Under the pieces are notes generated by a model. That model ran no database searches. It had not been told where the DNA came from and saw only the letters and a program-made list of their open reading frames with translations. 64,000 nt of DNA from Tachypleus tridentatus (taxonomy: Eukaryota; Arthropoda; Merostomata; Xiphosura; Limulidae): the NCBI RefSeq assembly GCF_004210375.1, contig NC_134834.1, positions 140,649,009-140,713,008 of the forward strand, given 5' to 3'. A program made the translations under genes and the position numbers. Below, one piece after another: positions 1 to 12,144 of the stretch; position 1 is the stretch's first letter, and each line of letters opens with the position of its first letter.

Positions 1-1559
1 CACCTAATTAAACGCCCACGAAATTTAGTTACTGATGTTACATGTCAAACAAACCAAAATCACCCAACAATTGGAGAGATAACATGTTGAGCAACCAACA
101 GAATTATCAGTTACTGACAGTGAAATGTCTGCTGTTTCAACGTTTGTGTATTACCACATAGTGTACTGTTGCAATAAGAAAGAGACTGAACAAGTAGCTT
201 AAGTAAATGCTTTCACTGAGCTACTTTAACAAGGATAATGGTTGATCCTGAATTGTGTTTTAAAAGTAAATGATGCTACACGAGACGAACATTCAACTCT
301 GGGTTATTTACAAGCGAAGTATGAGAAACAAAGGTGTTTTCGTCATGATAGGAAGCGCATAGTGAATTGACATTGACATTCTGAACATTGTTTCGCAAAT
401 TACAATGACTTGTTAACCCACAGCTAAAATAAAATCTATCCTGGACGATCCAATCTGACCGAAAAATTCTGGCTACAGCCTTGGGTAGTTTACCACCTCC
501 CTTTTCCTGATGTCTGATGTAGAAATCAGATAGTTATTGATCACTGGAAGAACCAGCGATAAATTAGTGACTGACTTACCAACACATCTTTCTTCCATTT
601 AGTTCTGGCATTACAAAGCATAAATATTCTGAGTATATGTTGGGATTGATTTTGTTTAATTAACAACAACAACAAAACTAGTTAATAAAAAAATTGTCTT
701 TCTAGCATCAATTTTTGGTCCAAATGTCCATATTTATATTAAAATTGTGAAATTTACACTTTACTTTCATAGTATAACATTCTATCCTCAATGATTTATA
801 TCTTAAGCGCATTTTACTTTTCAGTAATTGGACTTTCTTTTGAAGGTTTGCTCTGATTCTCTCGTGCTTTTATAAGATTTTAAGCTTTATAACAGTAACA
901 TTTGCTTGATTGTACTATGGCTCCATCTGGATTGTAGAAAGACACGAACTGAGCTATAATGAAATCAGTTGTGTTGCACAAAGACTAAAACTGGTTGTAC
1001 AATGTTCTTAATTCAATTCAATTGCGACCATACTTGAATTTCAGCGTAACCACATAATTAAATGAACACAAATGAATTTTAGTACGATACTTAGTTGTAC
1101 CATAGTTATATAAGATTATTAAAAATTGTTAATCTAGAAAGGAGTAATAGGCATGTTTAAAAGCTGTAATGTTTAGACAAGTTAAATAACGACTTGTACC
1201 TCGAGGCAGTAATTTCAACACTGTCTCAAAGGTCAGTTATTTATTTGCTTTTTTTGCGTTGCATGTTTACTTTAAGCTATCTGTCTTGTTTATGTATTTC
1301 CTTGAAAGACTTTTTACCCTTATTTTAAACGTTCACAATTTTAATAATCTAGTATAAAAGTACATTTTGCTCATCCTAGTGAGAGTTAAAGACAGAACCG
1401 AGGTTCCCAAATAGTGGTTTGTCCTCGAACCTTGATATTTCGTCTTGTTACAATAGTTAGATCACAGACGAAAGACAAAATGCACACGCACATAAATAAC
1501 AAATATTTTATAACACTATAATAATTTAAAATACAATAAATAATACATAATAACAGTTA
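1..1559. other. AT-rich intergenic stretch, nothing recognised
   Basis: I see no long reading frame, no tRNA-like or SINE motif and no protein match in either direction. The stretch is AT-rich with short homopolymer runs. It precedes the 3' end of the minus-strand LINE that begins at about 1560. Confidence 0.5.
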
Positions 1560-2011
1560 ATACTAGAGCAAGGGTTATTTTATTTGGAACTGACAAGGTT
1601 GATTGGTGGGCGTAAAGCAACAAGACAATCTACGCCAAACAACCGAGTAAAAGTAAACTTATAAAATGTAAAAAAATAAATCAAGTTAAAACAAAACAAT
1701 TTCCAAATTCAGATAAAAGATTTAAATGGAATTAAAAAGACCAGTAGCTCCTAAAAAGATAAAAACACAAGGAAGTTTTACAGTGACATCACCAATGACA
1801 CTGTCCAATGTCAGAGGTAAGTCCATAGACAAAGACATCTAAAATGGTGCTGTCGCTTACGTACGGGACGATTGTAAAAATGTGGGTTGTTGTGACTTCA
1901 GTGTCGCTCAGGCCACGCATTGGTATAGCCCAAGATTAAAGAAAACGATGAGTTAAAAAACCGATTAATGCATACCCTACCCAAGCTAGGACAAGTTCCT
2001 CCTTCTGATCC

Positions 2012-2456
2012 TTACGAAAAAAGATGGGCAAAGAACAGCTGGTTTGATTTGGAAAAGCTTATGACTTTGTTCACTCTAAGTCGACTGCCAACTGGCATGA
2101 AACCGTGCCTTAAATGTAAGACTAATCCATATACACAATAAGCATGACTGACGGAACCAGAGTATACGAATATAGCCTCGGTTTCAGCAAACTCGTTTCC
2201 CTGAATATCAACGAGGCCAGGCATCCAGAAAAATTGGATGCAAATAGAAGAAAGAAAAACGAGCAAGCCCTTGTTGAACTTCAACAATAGCAGGATGAGA
2301 ACTGACGTCAAGCGATTCCAGGACCAGTAGAGAGCTAAGAACAACCACAGAGTCACAACAAACTATGACAGAACCCACAAACTCACCTGATTTCAAACCA
2401 TCTATATAAGTGGGAATATAAGGATGGTTAAAACTATTCAAAGACGGCACTTTCAA
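2012..2456 (-). pseudogene. LINE ORF2 RNase H domain remnant
   Basis: The translation at 2456-2208 contains YIPTYIDGLKSGEFVGS, a worn form of the first RNase H motif (YTDGSKxxxGxG), then a stretch resembling the helix after the second motif. The overlapping frame at 2356-2012 contains WMPGLVDIQGNEFAETEA, a clear version of WxPGHxGxxGNExAD. Codons are out of phase between the two pieces, so the domain is not expressed. Confidence 0.75.
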
Positions 2457-2968
2457 GCGATAATATCCACGTTTCTTGGATGCCTCTAGGTTAGGTCACA
2501 GGTTGGGATGGTAATAAGCTATGTCGGGATGGGCTGACCGGTGGAGATTGCAATGGCATCCAATGACACACGTAACTCAGCCAGCTGAGCCTGGATACAA
2601 AAGACAGTGAGGAATAGCAGACTGCATTCCAAAAGAACTTTGCCCAATAAGAAAGGAAGATACAACCTCAGGTGGGATTCTGTCGTAAGAATTGAAATTG
2701 AAAGTCAAACTGCAAAGAAATATGCAAATGACAGGTTAAGAGATTTGCAGGACTTAGTGTACAAACTACAGACCGAAAAAATGCGGAAAGTCCCCCTATA
2801 AAGTTGAAGCCCTTAATGGTGAATGGAGTCCAGAATCTTTAAGGTTGAGGAGTCCTGGTGGAACCAAAGACCCATAATTTAGTTTAGATCAAATGAGAGC
2901 ATGTTATATCTTGTGCATTGATCTACTCCCAAAGAGGATGAAGACAGGGCACGGAAGGTGTTTATTGC

Positions 2969-4400
2969 CTACATACACTTGGCACATAACTGCTTGATGT
3001 GAGGAATGAAAGGCAGCTTACAGTAAAAGATAAGCTCCAAAACCTTTGACTCAGAAACCATAGGAAGAACAACATCAGCGTGACAGAGCTCATGATCAGG
3101 GTGTATATATCCTATTGGTGGAAAAAGTACATGCAAACTGTTTTGGAGAAAGAAAAGAAAACTATTTGCTGTGATCCACCTCAACAAGTGACAGAGCGGT
3201 CTGAAGGTATTACTCATGTTTGATGACTGACACGAGATATGAAAGTTGTCGACAGAACCCACTTGTAACAGTAGGAATAAGTTGTGTAGTGATAGCATTA
3301 ATCGTGTTACTGAAAAGTCTGACATCCAAGAGACAGCCCTGAGGAATTACAAGTTTCTGTAGGAAAGAATGAGAAGTGTTTAACCCACACGTATCTGGAA
3401 TCACCTTTCAGTAAATTATTCTGGATAAAAATGGATAAACAGCGTACGTAATCCTTAGGAGTGTAGGTTCCACAGAATGACATACCTCCACGTTGTGTTA
3501 TAAGCCTTCAAGGTCAAATAACAGGAACAAGATGTTTCCTCTTAAGGAAAACTTCCATGATCAACGTTTTAAGTCAAAGCAGGTGGTCCTTAGTGGACCA
3601 CTGTCCAGAGAACACGCATTTGGAGAGTGAGAAGAGGTTGTTTGATTCAAGGAACCAAAGACGACAAGCATTGACCATCACATCCTCTTAGATCTAACAG
3701 ACGGCTATTCAAACAAATGGTCGATAATTAGAAGTATTGGGATCTTTTCGAGAATTATAGAAAAGGAGGACAGCAGCCGAACACCAAGCATCAGAAAAAA
3801 AACATTCTATTACCAGATCCAATGAAAAACAACCAAAAGAACAGCAAAAGAGGCAGGAGAGAGATGGTGCAACATCTCATAGCGAAGGTTATTAGTTTCA
3901 ACCAACGTACAACCAGACCAGTGATGAGCAAGTACGAGTTCTACCAGTGTAAATGGACAGTAAAAGGGATAGAGATAATCTGCCTGAAAGGAAAAATGTA
4001 ATCACTCTACCAAAGAATTGGGGCCGTGAAAAAAAACGCGGGAAGGAAGAAAAGTGCTGAATGCACGAGAATAAGTCACGCCAAGAGTATCAGCGATACT
4101 ATGGGTATTAACAATTTATTTGTTATTGGAGAAAAAGATGGAAAGGAGATGTAAAGCATAATTTCAGACCTTTCGAATCTTGTCCCAGATGAATTTAGAA
4201 CCGGGGTAAGAAGAGATGTTAGTTACGAGAGTTAATCCAGGATTCCTTTTGGCTTTGATATCTAACCTGCCAAGTATGAGCACAGGCCCACTGAAAAGGC
4301 AATGCAGTGTCCCAGGTCTAAACAATGCAGTCATTCATTGCTACAATGCAATTATTAATCAATAGCAGGCAGATTATGTCAGGATCAAGTTCTCAGTGAG
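2969..4400 (-). pseudogene. LINE ORF2 reverse transcriptase domain remnant
   Basis: At 3404-3210 on the minus strand the translation holds VIPQGCLLDVRLFSNTINAI, a worn form of the PQGSVLSPxLFxxxINxI motif of reverse transcriptases, followed by a shifted copy of the region where YxDD should be (SQSSNMS is still readable just after it). At 3325-2969 follow RWITANSF, IHPDHELCHADVVLPMV and KVLELIFYCKLPFIPHI, matching the thumb region of I/Jockey-type elements. Frameshifts separate these blocks; the active-site aspartates are not in an open frame. Confidence 0.7.
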
Positions 4401-4499
4401 TGGTAAAAGAGGGTCAGTTGGTTTGGTACAACTTCCACCAAGGTATACAGGTTTGGTGACATCGATCACAGCCAAGTTACCTCAAAACAATAAAAAAAT

Positions 4500-5190
4500 G
4501 ATTATTACTCTGTAGGTCACTGACAACCCTCCAGGAAAAGGGAGAGTAAAGTGAACGGGAGCAGACAAATATCAATGGCAGTAAAATACTAACGAGGCGT
4601 GCGAAAATGAGTATAAATAGCAGTATTAAGAGAAAAGTTGCGATCCGAAATAATACGCTCTAAGAAACTACCACACCCATTAATATCAGCACCACCCAAT
4701 GGAGACTATATCCATTAAAGTCACTAGAGATGAAAAAGAAAGAACTATTCAACAATAGCATCAAGGTCTGATTGATGCTAAGTCTCCTCATGAAACATGT
4801 AGAAAGAATAAAAAGTGATGATATAACTCAGAAATATGGATGGCAATGGCTTCCAAGGGTGTACTAATCTGCAAACAGAGGGTAGAGTCCTACCCTTCGA
4901 CCAGCAATGTCACCCCACCATACATTCATCCATCACACAACTTGTCATTCCAGTATAAAGAAAACTGATGAAAGGTTATTGTATCGACAGATTTCAAAAG
5001 TATTTCCTGTACGAAAAGACACTGGTTTATAGGATTCAGTCAAGTCTTTTATATCATCCAGATTAGAATAGAAACCTTGACAGTCCTTGGGTATCAAAGT
5101 GGCCATTTTTATGAAAAAGAACTGGGTGGAGAACCCTTTGGTTTAGGACCACGGCATTTTTTTTTACTAGAAAAATGTCTGTATACTTCT
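4500..5190 (-). pseudogene. LINE ORF2 endonuclease domain remnant
   Basis: Minus-strand translation near 5120-4930 contains CQGFYSNLDDIKDL followed by YKPV, matching the start of LINE endonucleases (usual form W-N-C-x-G, then L..L...Y.P.....QET). Further on, near 4740-4700, comes SSDFNGYSLHW, a worn form of the catalytic GDFNxHxxxWG motif, followed after frameshifts by residues resembling AIDLSxCSP. The catalytic Gly before DFN is Ser here and stops interrupt the reading. Confidence 0.65.
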
Positions 5191-5399
5191 ATGTATACTG
5201 CCCTGGGTCTAGTGGGTAGATTCCAGAAACTGAAGACGTGGGCATATCGTTCTGCATCTCAGACTGAAGAACATGGACCCAAGCAGCTGTCAAAAGCCAG
5301 AATCAAAGGAAATTGGCCGGGAGTCGCTTGAATGAATGGTTGGGACAGAGATAGGAGTAGATGTTGATTTATTAACTCACTTATTCATATAGGGCAAAA

Positions 5400-6100
5400 T
5401 ACATTTCACGTGGTTAGAAAACGACTCTGTTGGAGACGCAAAGATTTATCTGCACTCCTGCTGTAGCAGTGGAATGTAGTTGGGAACAATAACGTCTGAG
5501 CCTTGTTGTAAATGTTGTTAATCATTTTCAAATGGTGTACGTGGTTTTTCCTCCATTCACCTATGGGAAGAACGAAAGTAAGTTTGGAGGGAACCATTAC
5601 AGTTAATGAAGTGTGGTTCCAGTTCACACTCGTAGGCGTCGCGATTTTTCCCACCACAATGAGCATATGTCAAAGAACCACGACATGATGCCTTTGAATG
5701 TCTGAGCCACTGTTATTGAAAGCATATGATTAAGAACATATGGACATACTCTATACATCAGTTAACCTGCCATAAATTCGTGCCTGCGAGTAGAGACATG
5801 AAGCACAGCGGAAATGCCTTGGCTGAATAAAATAAATAATTTCTGACTTAGAAATGTTCTTTAAATCCCTTTCAATGATCACCCCTTGGAAAGAAATCAA
5901 AATAGCATGGGAAGTAATCTCAATGGGTATATCACCAACGGTCTTCAACCTCAAGAGGAGCTCACTATGTGAAAGTGTTGATTTTTACACCAAAATGTCT
6001 CCAGAGTTCAACTTTGTCCAACTTTGGTAAGGCAGCAAGTCTCTGCGATTCCTTTTGGAGAAGAAAGGGAGATATTTGCCCTAGTGATTTGTTTAATAAA
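5400..6100 (-). pseudogene. LINE ORF1 (gag-like) remnant
   Basis: Two minus-strand segments carry the gag-like ORF1. At 5954-5751 the translation contains VGDIPIEITSH followed by GVIIERDLKNISKSEI, the RNA-binding-like part of such ORF1 proteins. At 5666-5406 it contains a degraded CCHC knuckle region and then EWRKNHVHHLKMINNIYNKA, matching the usual stretch after the knuckles (entry known to me as W-x-E-E-K-x-x-x-x-L-K, then NNI). Stops and frameshifts separate the pieces. This would bind element RNA in an intact copy. Confidence 0.65.
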
Positions 6101-6130
6101 GAGCAGAATTAAAACTCGTGGAATAGGTTC

Positions 6131-8273
6131 TGACTGTAATGATTTTGTAAGAATCATGTATGCTGTGTCATTTATCAATTATTTTTCTATTTTATTTTTT
6201 CAAATGCCAAACTAGAACAATACAGGAACACCATGGTTTTTGTGAGGACTATACCCAAACCTCAGCATCACACAAAATGCCCACATCTATTGAGAACGTC
6301 CAGCGATGGTGCTCATTTGACCCTAGCCCAGCAGAACCAACCGATTGACAATGGAGGAGGCACTCCAAGGCCACCCGTCTACAAAAATTCAAGGCAAGCA
6401 CAAAAACAAAATACGAAGTACACACGAAACTCCGAGTCTTTCTTAATAAAAATAAAAGTAATTAAAAATCAAAAACCGAAGATCTTTTCTGCTTTGCTTT
6501 TAGGGGTACAGTTATGGAAAGTGCAGTTTAAAGATTCTGTAGCCACACTAATTCTGAAGACACAAATTCATATTTCGCAGAACTACGCATAGCCTTAAAT
6601 ATGACAACCCGTCAAACCTAGAGTATATGAAGATTACTTATTGGTTTTTGTCAATTCAATTAGCTAATAGATAAAAACAGACTAAGGAGACCGTCCATAA
6701 TAATTACCTAATTCTTTAACAAGTCACTTCCCAGTAGAGCAGCAGTAAGTCTACAGATTTAAAACATTACAATCAGGAGTTTGATTTTATTCCATATAGA
6801 CTATAGGTAGCTCACTATGACACTGCTATAACCTTCACACACACACACTTTACAACAAAAATAACTTTGCTCATTAGTTAAGTGCTTTGTTATTGCTGTG
6901 AAAGAATTAGATAAGTAATCTTTTAAATTTTAGTTACACCTCATTTGCCACTGAAAATTAAGTTTACTTATTCGATCATTATAGATGTAAAAAACAGCTG
7001 GTATAGGTAGAGAAAGCACTACGTAGAGGAGCAAACAATATTTCAACTTTTGTTCGCTCCTCTACTTAGTGCTTTTTCTATCCATACCAGCCGATTTTTA
7101 CATATAATTTTCGCTGTAAGGGAGTTTTCTCGTTATCACGGATTACTTGATAAATTCATTGCGTCTTGAAGGGGAACTATGAAAACAGAACAGTAAATTT
7201 TCAAAAGTTTACGTTTTGATTAAAAGAAGTGGAAAATATATCTTGTTATAATACGAAGTCTAACCTGAAATTGTTATGCATTTTCGTCTTAAGGATTTCT
7301 ACTGATACATGCATACAGCGTTGTCTACAAGTTCTCCGTTGGATTCGAATTCAATATAACGAAAATAATTTGTAATTAACGCTAGAATCCTACTTTGTGT
7401 AGAATTCTAGATGCGAAAGGCCTTATATATGGAAATGTGATGGAAATCAATCTGTGGAAATTGACAAAGATCCAAACTGAAGTTTTAATAAACTAGGATT
7501 GAGAGAGGTATGATAAAACTAAAAATATATTAAATCTATGTTGGAAATCAATGACGTTCCTCACATTCGGACAAGCTACAGAAACTCCACGTACATCAGC
7601 CGTCGGTAATTTTGAACTGACGGCCTAAAATGCAGGAAGCTAGTCAATAACACATCGTAAAGTTTTCGACTACACCAATCCAAGAATAAAACTTCATTCG
7701 TTTAAAACACCCGCGTTCAGATTGCAATATTGCAAGAGCTGAAATCAAAGTCCGGCACACTGGGCCACGCCTAGAAATGAATATATTGTCTGTCAGTTTC
7801 GGGTAAATGTTGTCATAGATATTTAAGGAAAAGCACGTTCCACCATTTTATATTTTAAATTATGTAAAATTTAACCTGAAATGTTAAGCTGCTTTTATGG
7901 AATGTAGTCCTAAAAGTTCTCATCTATATACAACAAATCGAAATAATTGCTTTCCTATCTCAATAGCTCAAAATAAATAACCATATTTTATTTCAGAACA
8001 ATGTTTTGTAATGGATTTGTTATACATTTACGTTACGATATAAATTAAATATTGATATTAAACTTTGTCTTATTTCAGAGAGACGGAAAGTTTAAGTTAT
8101 GTACATAGTATGATAAATCGTAAATTCGTTCGAGATAAAGGTATAACATGTAACAGTTTAAACTGTTAATTTATCCTGTTCAATATTATAAATAGTAGGG
8201 ACCACCGTTTGGTATTTTTAACATCGATGACTTAAAACCATCGGAAACGCCAAGCTTCTGGTACAAAAGTACT
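6131..8273. other. Intergenic, no gene seen; contains one long hairpin
   Basis: Apart from the inverted repeat at 6985-7103 and a short CA run near 6839-6850, I see no coding signal, SINE or known repeat here. Confidence 0.45.
6985..7103. repeat. 54-bp inverted repeat with an 11-bp loop
   Basis: The left arm 6985-7038 and right arm 7050-7103 are reverse complements with about seven mismatches. The right arm carries a run ending in ATACCAGCC that is also seen at 48001-48012, next to a CTGAAGA...GAAA motif. That shared run suggests the arms are two opposed tails of one repeat family, possibly a Penelope-like element; the family call is an inference. Confidence 0.75.
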
Positions 8274-8549
8274 GGCCTGGCATGGTAAAGCGCGTAAGGC
8301 GTGCGACTCGTAATCCGAGGGTCGCGGGTTCGTGCCCGCGTCGCGCTAAACATGCTCGCCCTCCCAGCCGGGGGGGCGTATAATGTGACGGTCAATCCAC
8401 TATTCGTTGGTAAAAGAATAGCCCAAGAGTTGGCGGTGGGTGGTGATGACTAGCTGCCTTCCCTCTAGTCTTACACTGCTAAATTAGGGACGGCTAGCAC
8501 AGATAGCCCTCGGGTAGCTTTGTGCGAAATTCCAAAACAAACAAAATAC
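8274..8549 (+). mobile_element. Thr-tRNA-derived SINE, full length
   Basis: The head has Pol III A and B boxes (GTTCG-type B box near 8329) and an anticodon-like loop CTCGTAA, which would be CGT (Thr). The body reads through GATGACTAGCTGCC, CTCTAGTCTTACAC and GATAGCCCTCG and ends in GCGAAATTCC plus an A/C-rich tail. The same body recurs at least nine times in this window on both strands. It is the 5' part of a larger duplicated unit (see 8274-9006). Confidence 0.85.
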
Positions 8550-9006
8550 AAAAGTACTTAATGTAGGGCTGCTTACAAGGAAGTAATACTAGCCCGTAGC
8601 ACCAGGTGAACACAGATTACTCTCGAGTTTATTTAAATTTGCTAGTGGTTTCGATTTTAAAGTTTTCTAATTCTGAGTTAATTCAAAGGAAAACCTGCTC
8701 CTATATGTTGAATTATAGCGAGAGATTTCGTGAAGAAAAAAAAAAAAATGGAGGATTTTAGCAAGTAAAGATTGGCAAATCAGAAACTGGCTCGTGGCAA
8801 GTTTCTCTTTCAAATTAAAAAATCAGAATAGTTATTATGGTAAACTTATTGTATGTGGACCTTCGAATCTTACTATTCTTAAACGTTTCACTCACTTCTG
8901 TAACGCTCTCAAGCATATCATAGGCTTGAGTCTAACTTTCTGATATGCATTCCGGGATACTAGCTGTTAGGGCACACGACTAATAACCGTGAAAAAAAAA
9001 ATTGTT
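8274..9006 (+). repeat. Composite duplicated unit, copy 1 (SINE plus ~460 bp)
   Basis: The ~460 bp after the SINE is almost identical to 31260-31724, differing at about four places (one substitution, poly(A) length, small indels). It starts with AAAGTACTTAATG and ends in a degenerate SINE-like head, then an A-run and ATTGTT. At 9007 the match to copy 2 ends abruptly. Confidence 0.85.
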
Positions 9007-9861
9007 GGCTGTAGTGTAACAGTATGGAAAGAAAACTAAGACAGTTAGTTAAAATTTAATGTTAATTACGTTGTTGAATGAAAACTTGGCTTAAAACCTG
9101 TCACTTGTGGATAATTACTTCAATATACACAGTACTGGAAACATACTGGTAATTAAAAATGCAGGATTGCCAGTAAACTGAAGTTGTAATTAAAATACGA
9201 TATTATAAAACGTAAATAATTTGTGCTGTGTAATAGCATCTGTATTTGCTTTATATGACTAAAGTTACTTTTATTTAGTCAGTTGTTTAATGCGACTAAA
9301 ACAAGTAATTAAGGCCGGCATCTAGAACAGCAAGTAAGCAAATATGATCATGATTGAATTCCAACAAGTTCCTATAAATATAATTGTGTGATGAGGAGAC
9401 TGAAGTAATATGCATCTACTTGAATGTACGTCACATACCTAAAAATGCACTACCAGAGAACATGATCCAGTTTTGAAAATGTGGCGTAAATCAAGTATAT
9501 AATCATAGTAAGGAAGAGTATTATAAATTAGGGCATGGTAGGATAATGGATGATAACAGGCATGGTTTTGAGAAATATCAGGTGTGCAAGTATATATCAG
9601 TTGTTTAAGTATAATCTAAAAATGAAAACTGGTTTTAAAATACACCTTTCGAAAATTAAAATTTTGAAAATCTTCATTACACGAAGCGATCCCTAAGAGC
9701 TAACATACAAATGCGATCCAATTTACACTAAAAATTGTACGATATGATGGAAGTGACAAAAATGTAGATTCGTTTTGTGTTATCTACAACCAATATTGTG
9801 ATGTTTAGAATATAATATTCTTATAAAAAGAAATAACTTACGTTTATTATATTTGAGTGTC
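9007..9861. other. AT-rich intergenic, nothing recognised
   Basis: No open frame of note, no SINE motif and no protein similarity was found in this stretch. Confidence 0.4.
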
Positions 9862-10080
9862 GGGCAATGTCACACGAGGACTATCTGTGCTAGCCGTTCA
9901 ATTTAGTAGTACAAGACTAGAGGAGAGGCAGTTAGTCATCACCCCAAGAAATAGAGAGATCGGCTGAAAGATAACGCCCCAACGGCTGAAAGGGCGAGCA
10001 TGGTTGGTGGACATGAATTCGAACACGCGACCTTCAGATTACGAGGCGAGCACCCTAACCACCTGAACCTATGGCAGGTT
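9862..10080 (-). mobile_element. Thr-tRNA-derived SINE, diverged, minus strand
   Basis: Reverse-complement body motifs are readable in order: CACACGAGGACTATCTGTGC, TAGCCGT, AAGACTAGAGG, TAGTCATCACC, CGGCTGAAAGGGCGAGCATG and the tRNA-like part TTCGAAC...CAGATTACGAGGCGAGC. It carries many substitutions and a short deletion, so it is older than the copy at 8274. Confidence 0.8.
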
Positions 10081-10557
10081 CAAATTTGAAAAACCTTTAA
10101 TTTCTGTACAGTAACGATTCGGATATTTCATTTGCATAAAAGGGTATATCTAGTAAGCGCACTGGTCAGATTAGTAACAAAAATGTGTATTAGACCCAGA
10201 CTGAAACAAAGTTCATGAAGGCAGTCCAAGGTTCCCAAATTGTTGCTTCTTACATAATGATGTTCTTATACAGCTGAATTTCTAATAAGGAAATTAATAA
10301 GGAACCGAACTGATTGACCAGCGGTTAGATTAAGATAACAATAAATAATCTGTTTATAGTTTTGCATATTAAGTCATATCCTATCTCGATTCCTTTACTT
10401 ATTTTCCTATTCTAAGCGTTTTGCAGCGTCGTGAATGAAATTTCTTAAATAATTTTGTTGGAATTATAGCTTAAATCAAAGTCATTTACAGAATGTGCTT
10501 CAAACGATATGGCTGACGGACTAATTTATTTATTTCTGTAACAGATCAACATTGTAG
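10081..10557. other. Intergenic between SINE and minisatellite
   Basis: No gene, RNA or repeat signal was recognised here. The minisatellite begins at the right edge. Confidence 0.4.
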
Positions 10558-11096
10558 AATATATCCATCTTCTGTATGGTTTGAATAAATAAATATATCC
10601 ATCTTCTGTATGGTTTGAATAAATAAATATATCCATCTTCTGTATGGTTTGAATAAATAAATATATCCATCTTCTGTATGGTTTGAATAAATAAATATAT
10701 CCATCTTCTGTATGGTTTGAATAAATAAATATATCCATCTTCTGTATGGTTTGAATAAATAAATATATCCATCTTCTGTATGGTTTGAATAAATAAATAT
10801 ATCCATCTTCTGTATGGTTTGAATAAATAAATATATCCATCTTCTGTATGGTTTGAATAAATAAATATATCCATCTTCTGTATGGTTTGAATAAATAAAT
10901 ATATCCATCTTCTGTATGGTTTGAATAAATAAATATATCCATCTTCTGTATGGTTTGAATAAATAAATATATCCATCTTCTGTATGGTTTGAATAAATAA
11001 ATATATCCATCTTCTGTATGGTTTGAATAAATAAATATATCCATCTTCTGTATGGTTTGAATAAATAAATATATCCATCTTCTGTATGGTTTGAAT
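10558..11096. repeat. Minisatellite, 34-bp unit, 16 copies
   Basis: The core TCTGTATGGT recurs exactly every 34 bases from 10571 to 11081, sixteen times, and the internal copies are identical as far as I can see. The unit also contains TTGAATAAATAAATATATCC. Both outer edges lack part of the unit. Because 34 is not a multiple of three and the minus strand has no stop in the unit, all three minus frames stay open across the array; I do not regard these as genes. Confidence 0.95.
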
Positions 11097-12144
11097 ATGC
11101 TAAATGTTGTTTATAAATGCGGATGTTTAAATGTGAATGGACGAATATTGTCGAGGGTTTGACTTTCTCTAGCGCTTATGTATTGGTCTTTGAATCCATC
11201 GTTCTCCATTGTTAAAGTCCTTTCATTCGCATATACATGTAATTGTGCTATATGAATTTATAGACCTATGATTCTGATACAGAAAATTAGACGAGATCTG
11301 CAAGTCATTTGTGAAAAAGGAAAATTCTTTACACAAAGTTCACACGTTTTACAAAAGGGAGAGCACACATCTCCAGCTGCCTCACACACACATTGGTTTT
11401 GTTAAGGAAATGCAAGTAAACAGATCCCGCTTAAATAGTTTACATGTTTAACTGTTTTAAATTAAACTTGTGTATGCGATTAAGTTAACATTATGTCTCA
11501 AGATGTAATTGCCTCGTTGTTGCATGTTTCAGTGTAGTTTACGAAACAGGTTCAGAACGTGTTTATGCAAGTTAAATACAAGGGATTGAATTTGAGATTA
11601 GATAAAGGTTAAACAAAACTTAAGTTCTGTTCACAGCAAAGCTGAAGTGCTACACGAGTAGGTGTAAAGGGAATAGAATAAGGAATAAGTTCAGTTTGAA
11701 TAGAATTATTAAAATAGTCAGTTTATTTGTTAAAAGCATGTATACAAAATTACAAATGAAAACTAAGTAAACTTATAAAAAGATTAACAGTTAATTATAA
11801 ATGACCTCTTCAAAAGAAATTAAAGTTAAACGATAAAGTAATCAAATAAATGAAATAAGTCTTTAAGACCAGTGTATCTTAAAGCGTGGTGGTACTGTGG
11901 AACCTGCAAGATACCAGAAGAGAATTGTTCAGAATTACATTTAGTTAAACAATGAAAGTCAGAGCGAAAGTTAAAATAATGATTTGATTAGTATAAAACT
12001 AAGTAAGTAAAGACCAATCATTTTGCATAACGAATTTTCCTATACAGGAATAAAAAACAAACTTTAGTATTAAGATTTCAGGTCACAAAATTTAGAAGTG
12101 AACACAAAAGTTAAGATAGTTAACCAGGATATTTGTGCAAAATG
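11097..12144 (-). other. Downstream flank / probable 3' UTR of the EAR-repeat gene
   Basis: This AT-rich stretch follows the TAA at 12145-12147 of the minus-strand gene. A minus-strand AATAAA lies at 11727-11722, about 420 bases past the stop, and is a reasonable polyadenylation signal. No other coding signal was seen. Confidence 0.4.

Larger units (their letters stand above)
1560..6130 (-). mobile_element. Decayed non-LTR retrotransposon (LINE), nearly full length
   Basis: Reading the minus strand from about 6130 down to 1560, the parts of a two-ORF LINE appear in their normal order: gag-like ORF1 (about 6100-5400), apurinic-type endonuclease (about 5170-4500), reverse transcriptase (about 4400-2990) and RNase H (about 2440-2130), then a tail. 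Each block is recognisable only by switching frames and reading through stops, so the copy is dead. RNase H after the reverse transcriptase points to the I/LOA/R1 group rather than CR1 or RTE; this clade call is from memory of the families. The 3' end near 1560 is approximate because no poly(A) or target-site duplication was found. Confidence 0.8.

Noticed and set aside
2607-2801. Plus-strand frame of 64 codons, Lys/Arg-rich
   Set aside because: It lies antisense to the LINE between its reverse transcriptase and RNase H blocks and resembles nothing known.
8274-8350. tRNA-Thr gene candidate in the SINE head (and in the other Thr-type copies)
   Set aside because: The acceptor and D-arm do not pair and the sequence continues directly into the shared SINE body, so it is a tRNA-derived SINE head.
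10526-11078. Three overlapping minus-strand frames of 154-182 codons
   Set aside because: They are one 34-bp tandem repeat read in three phases; the protein has a strict 34-residue period and no independent support.
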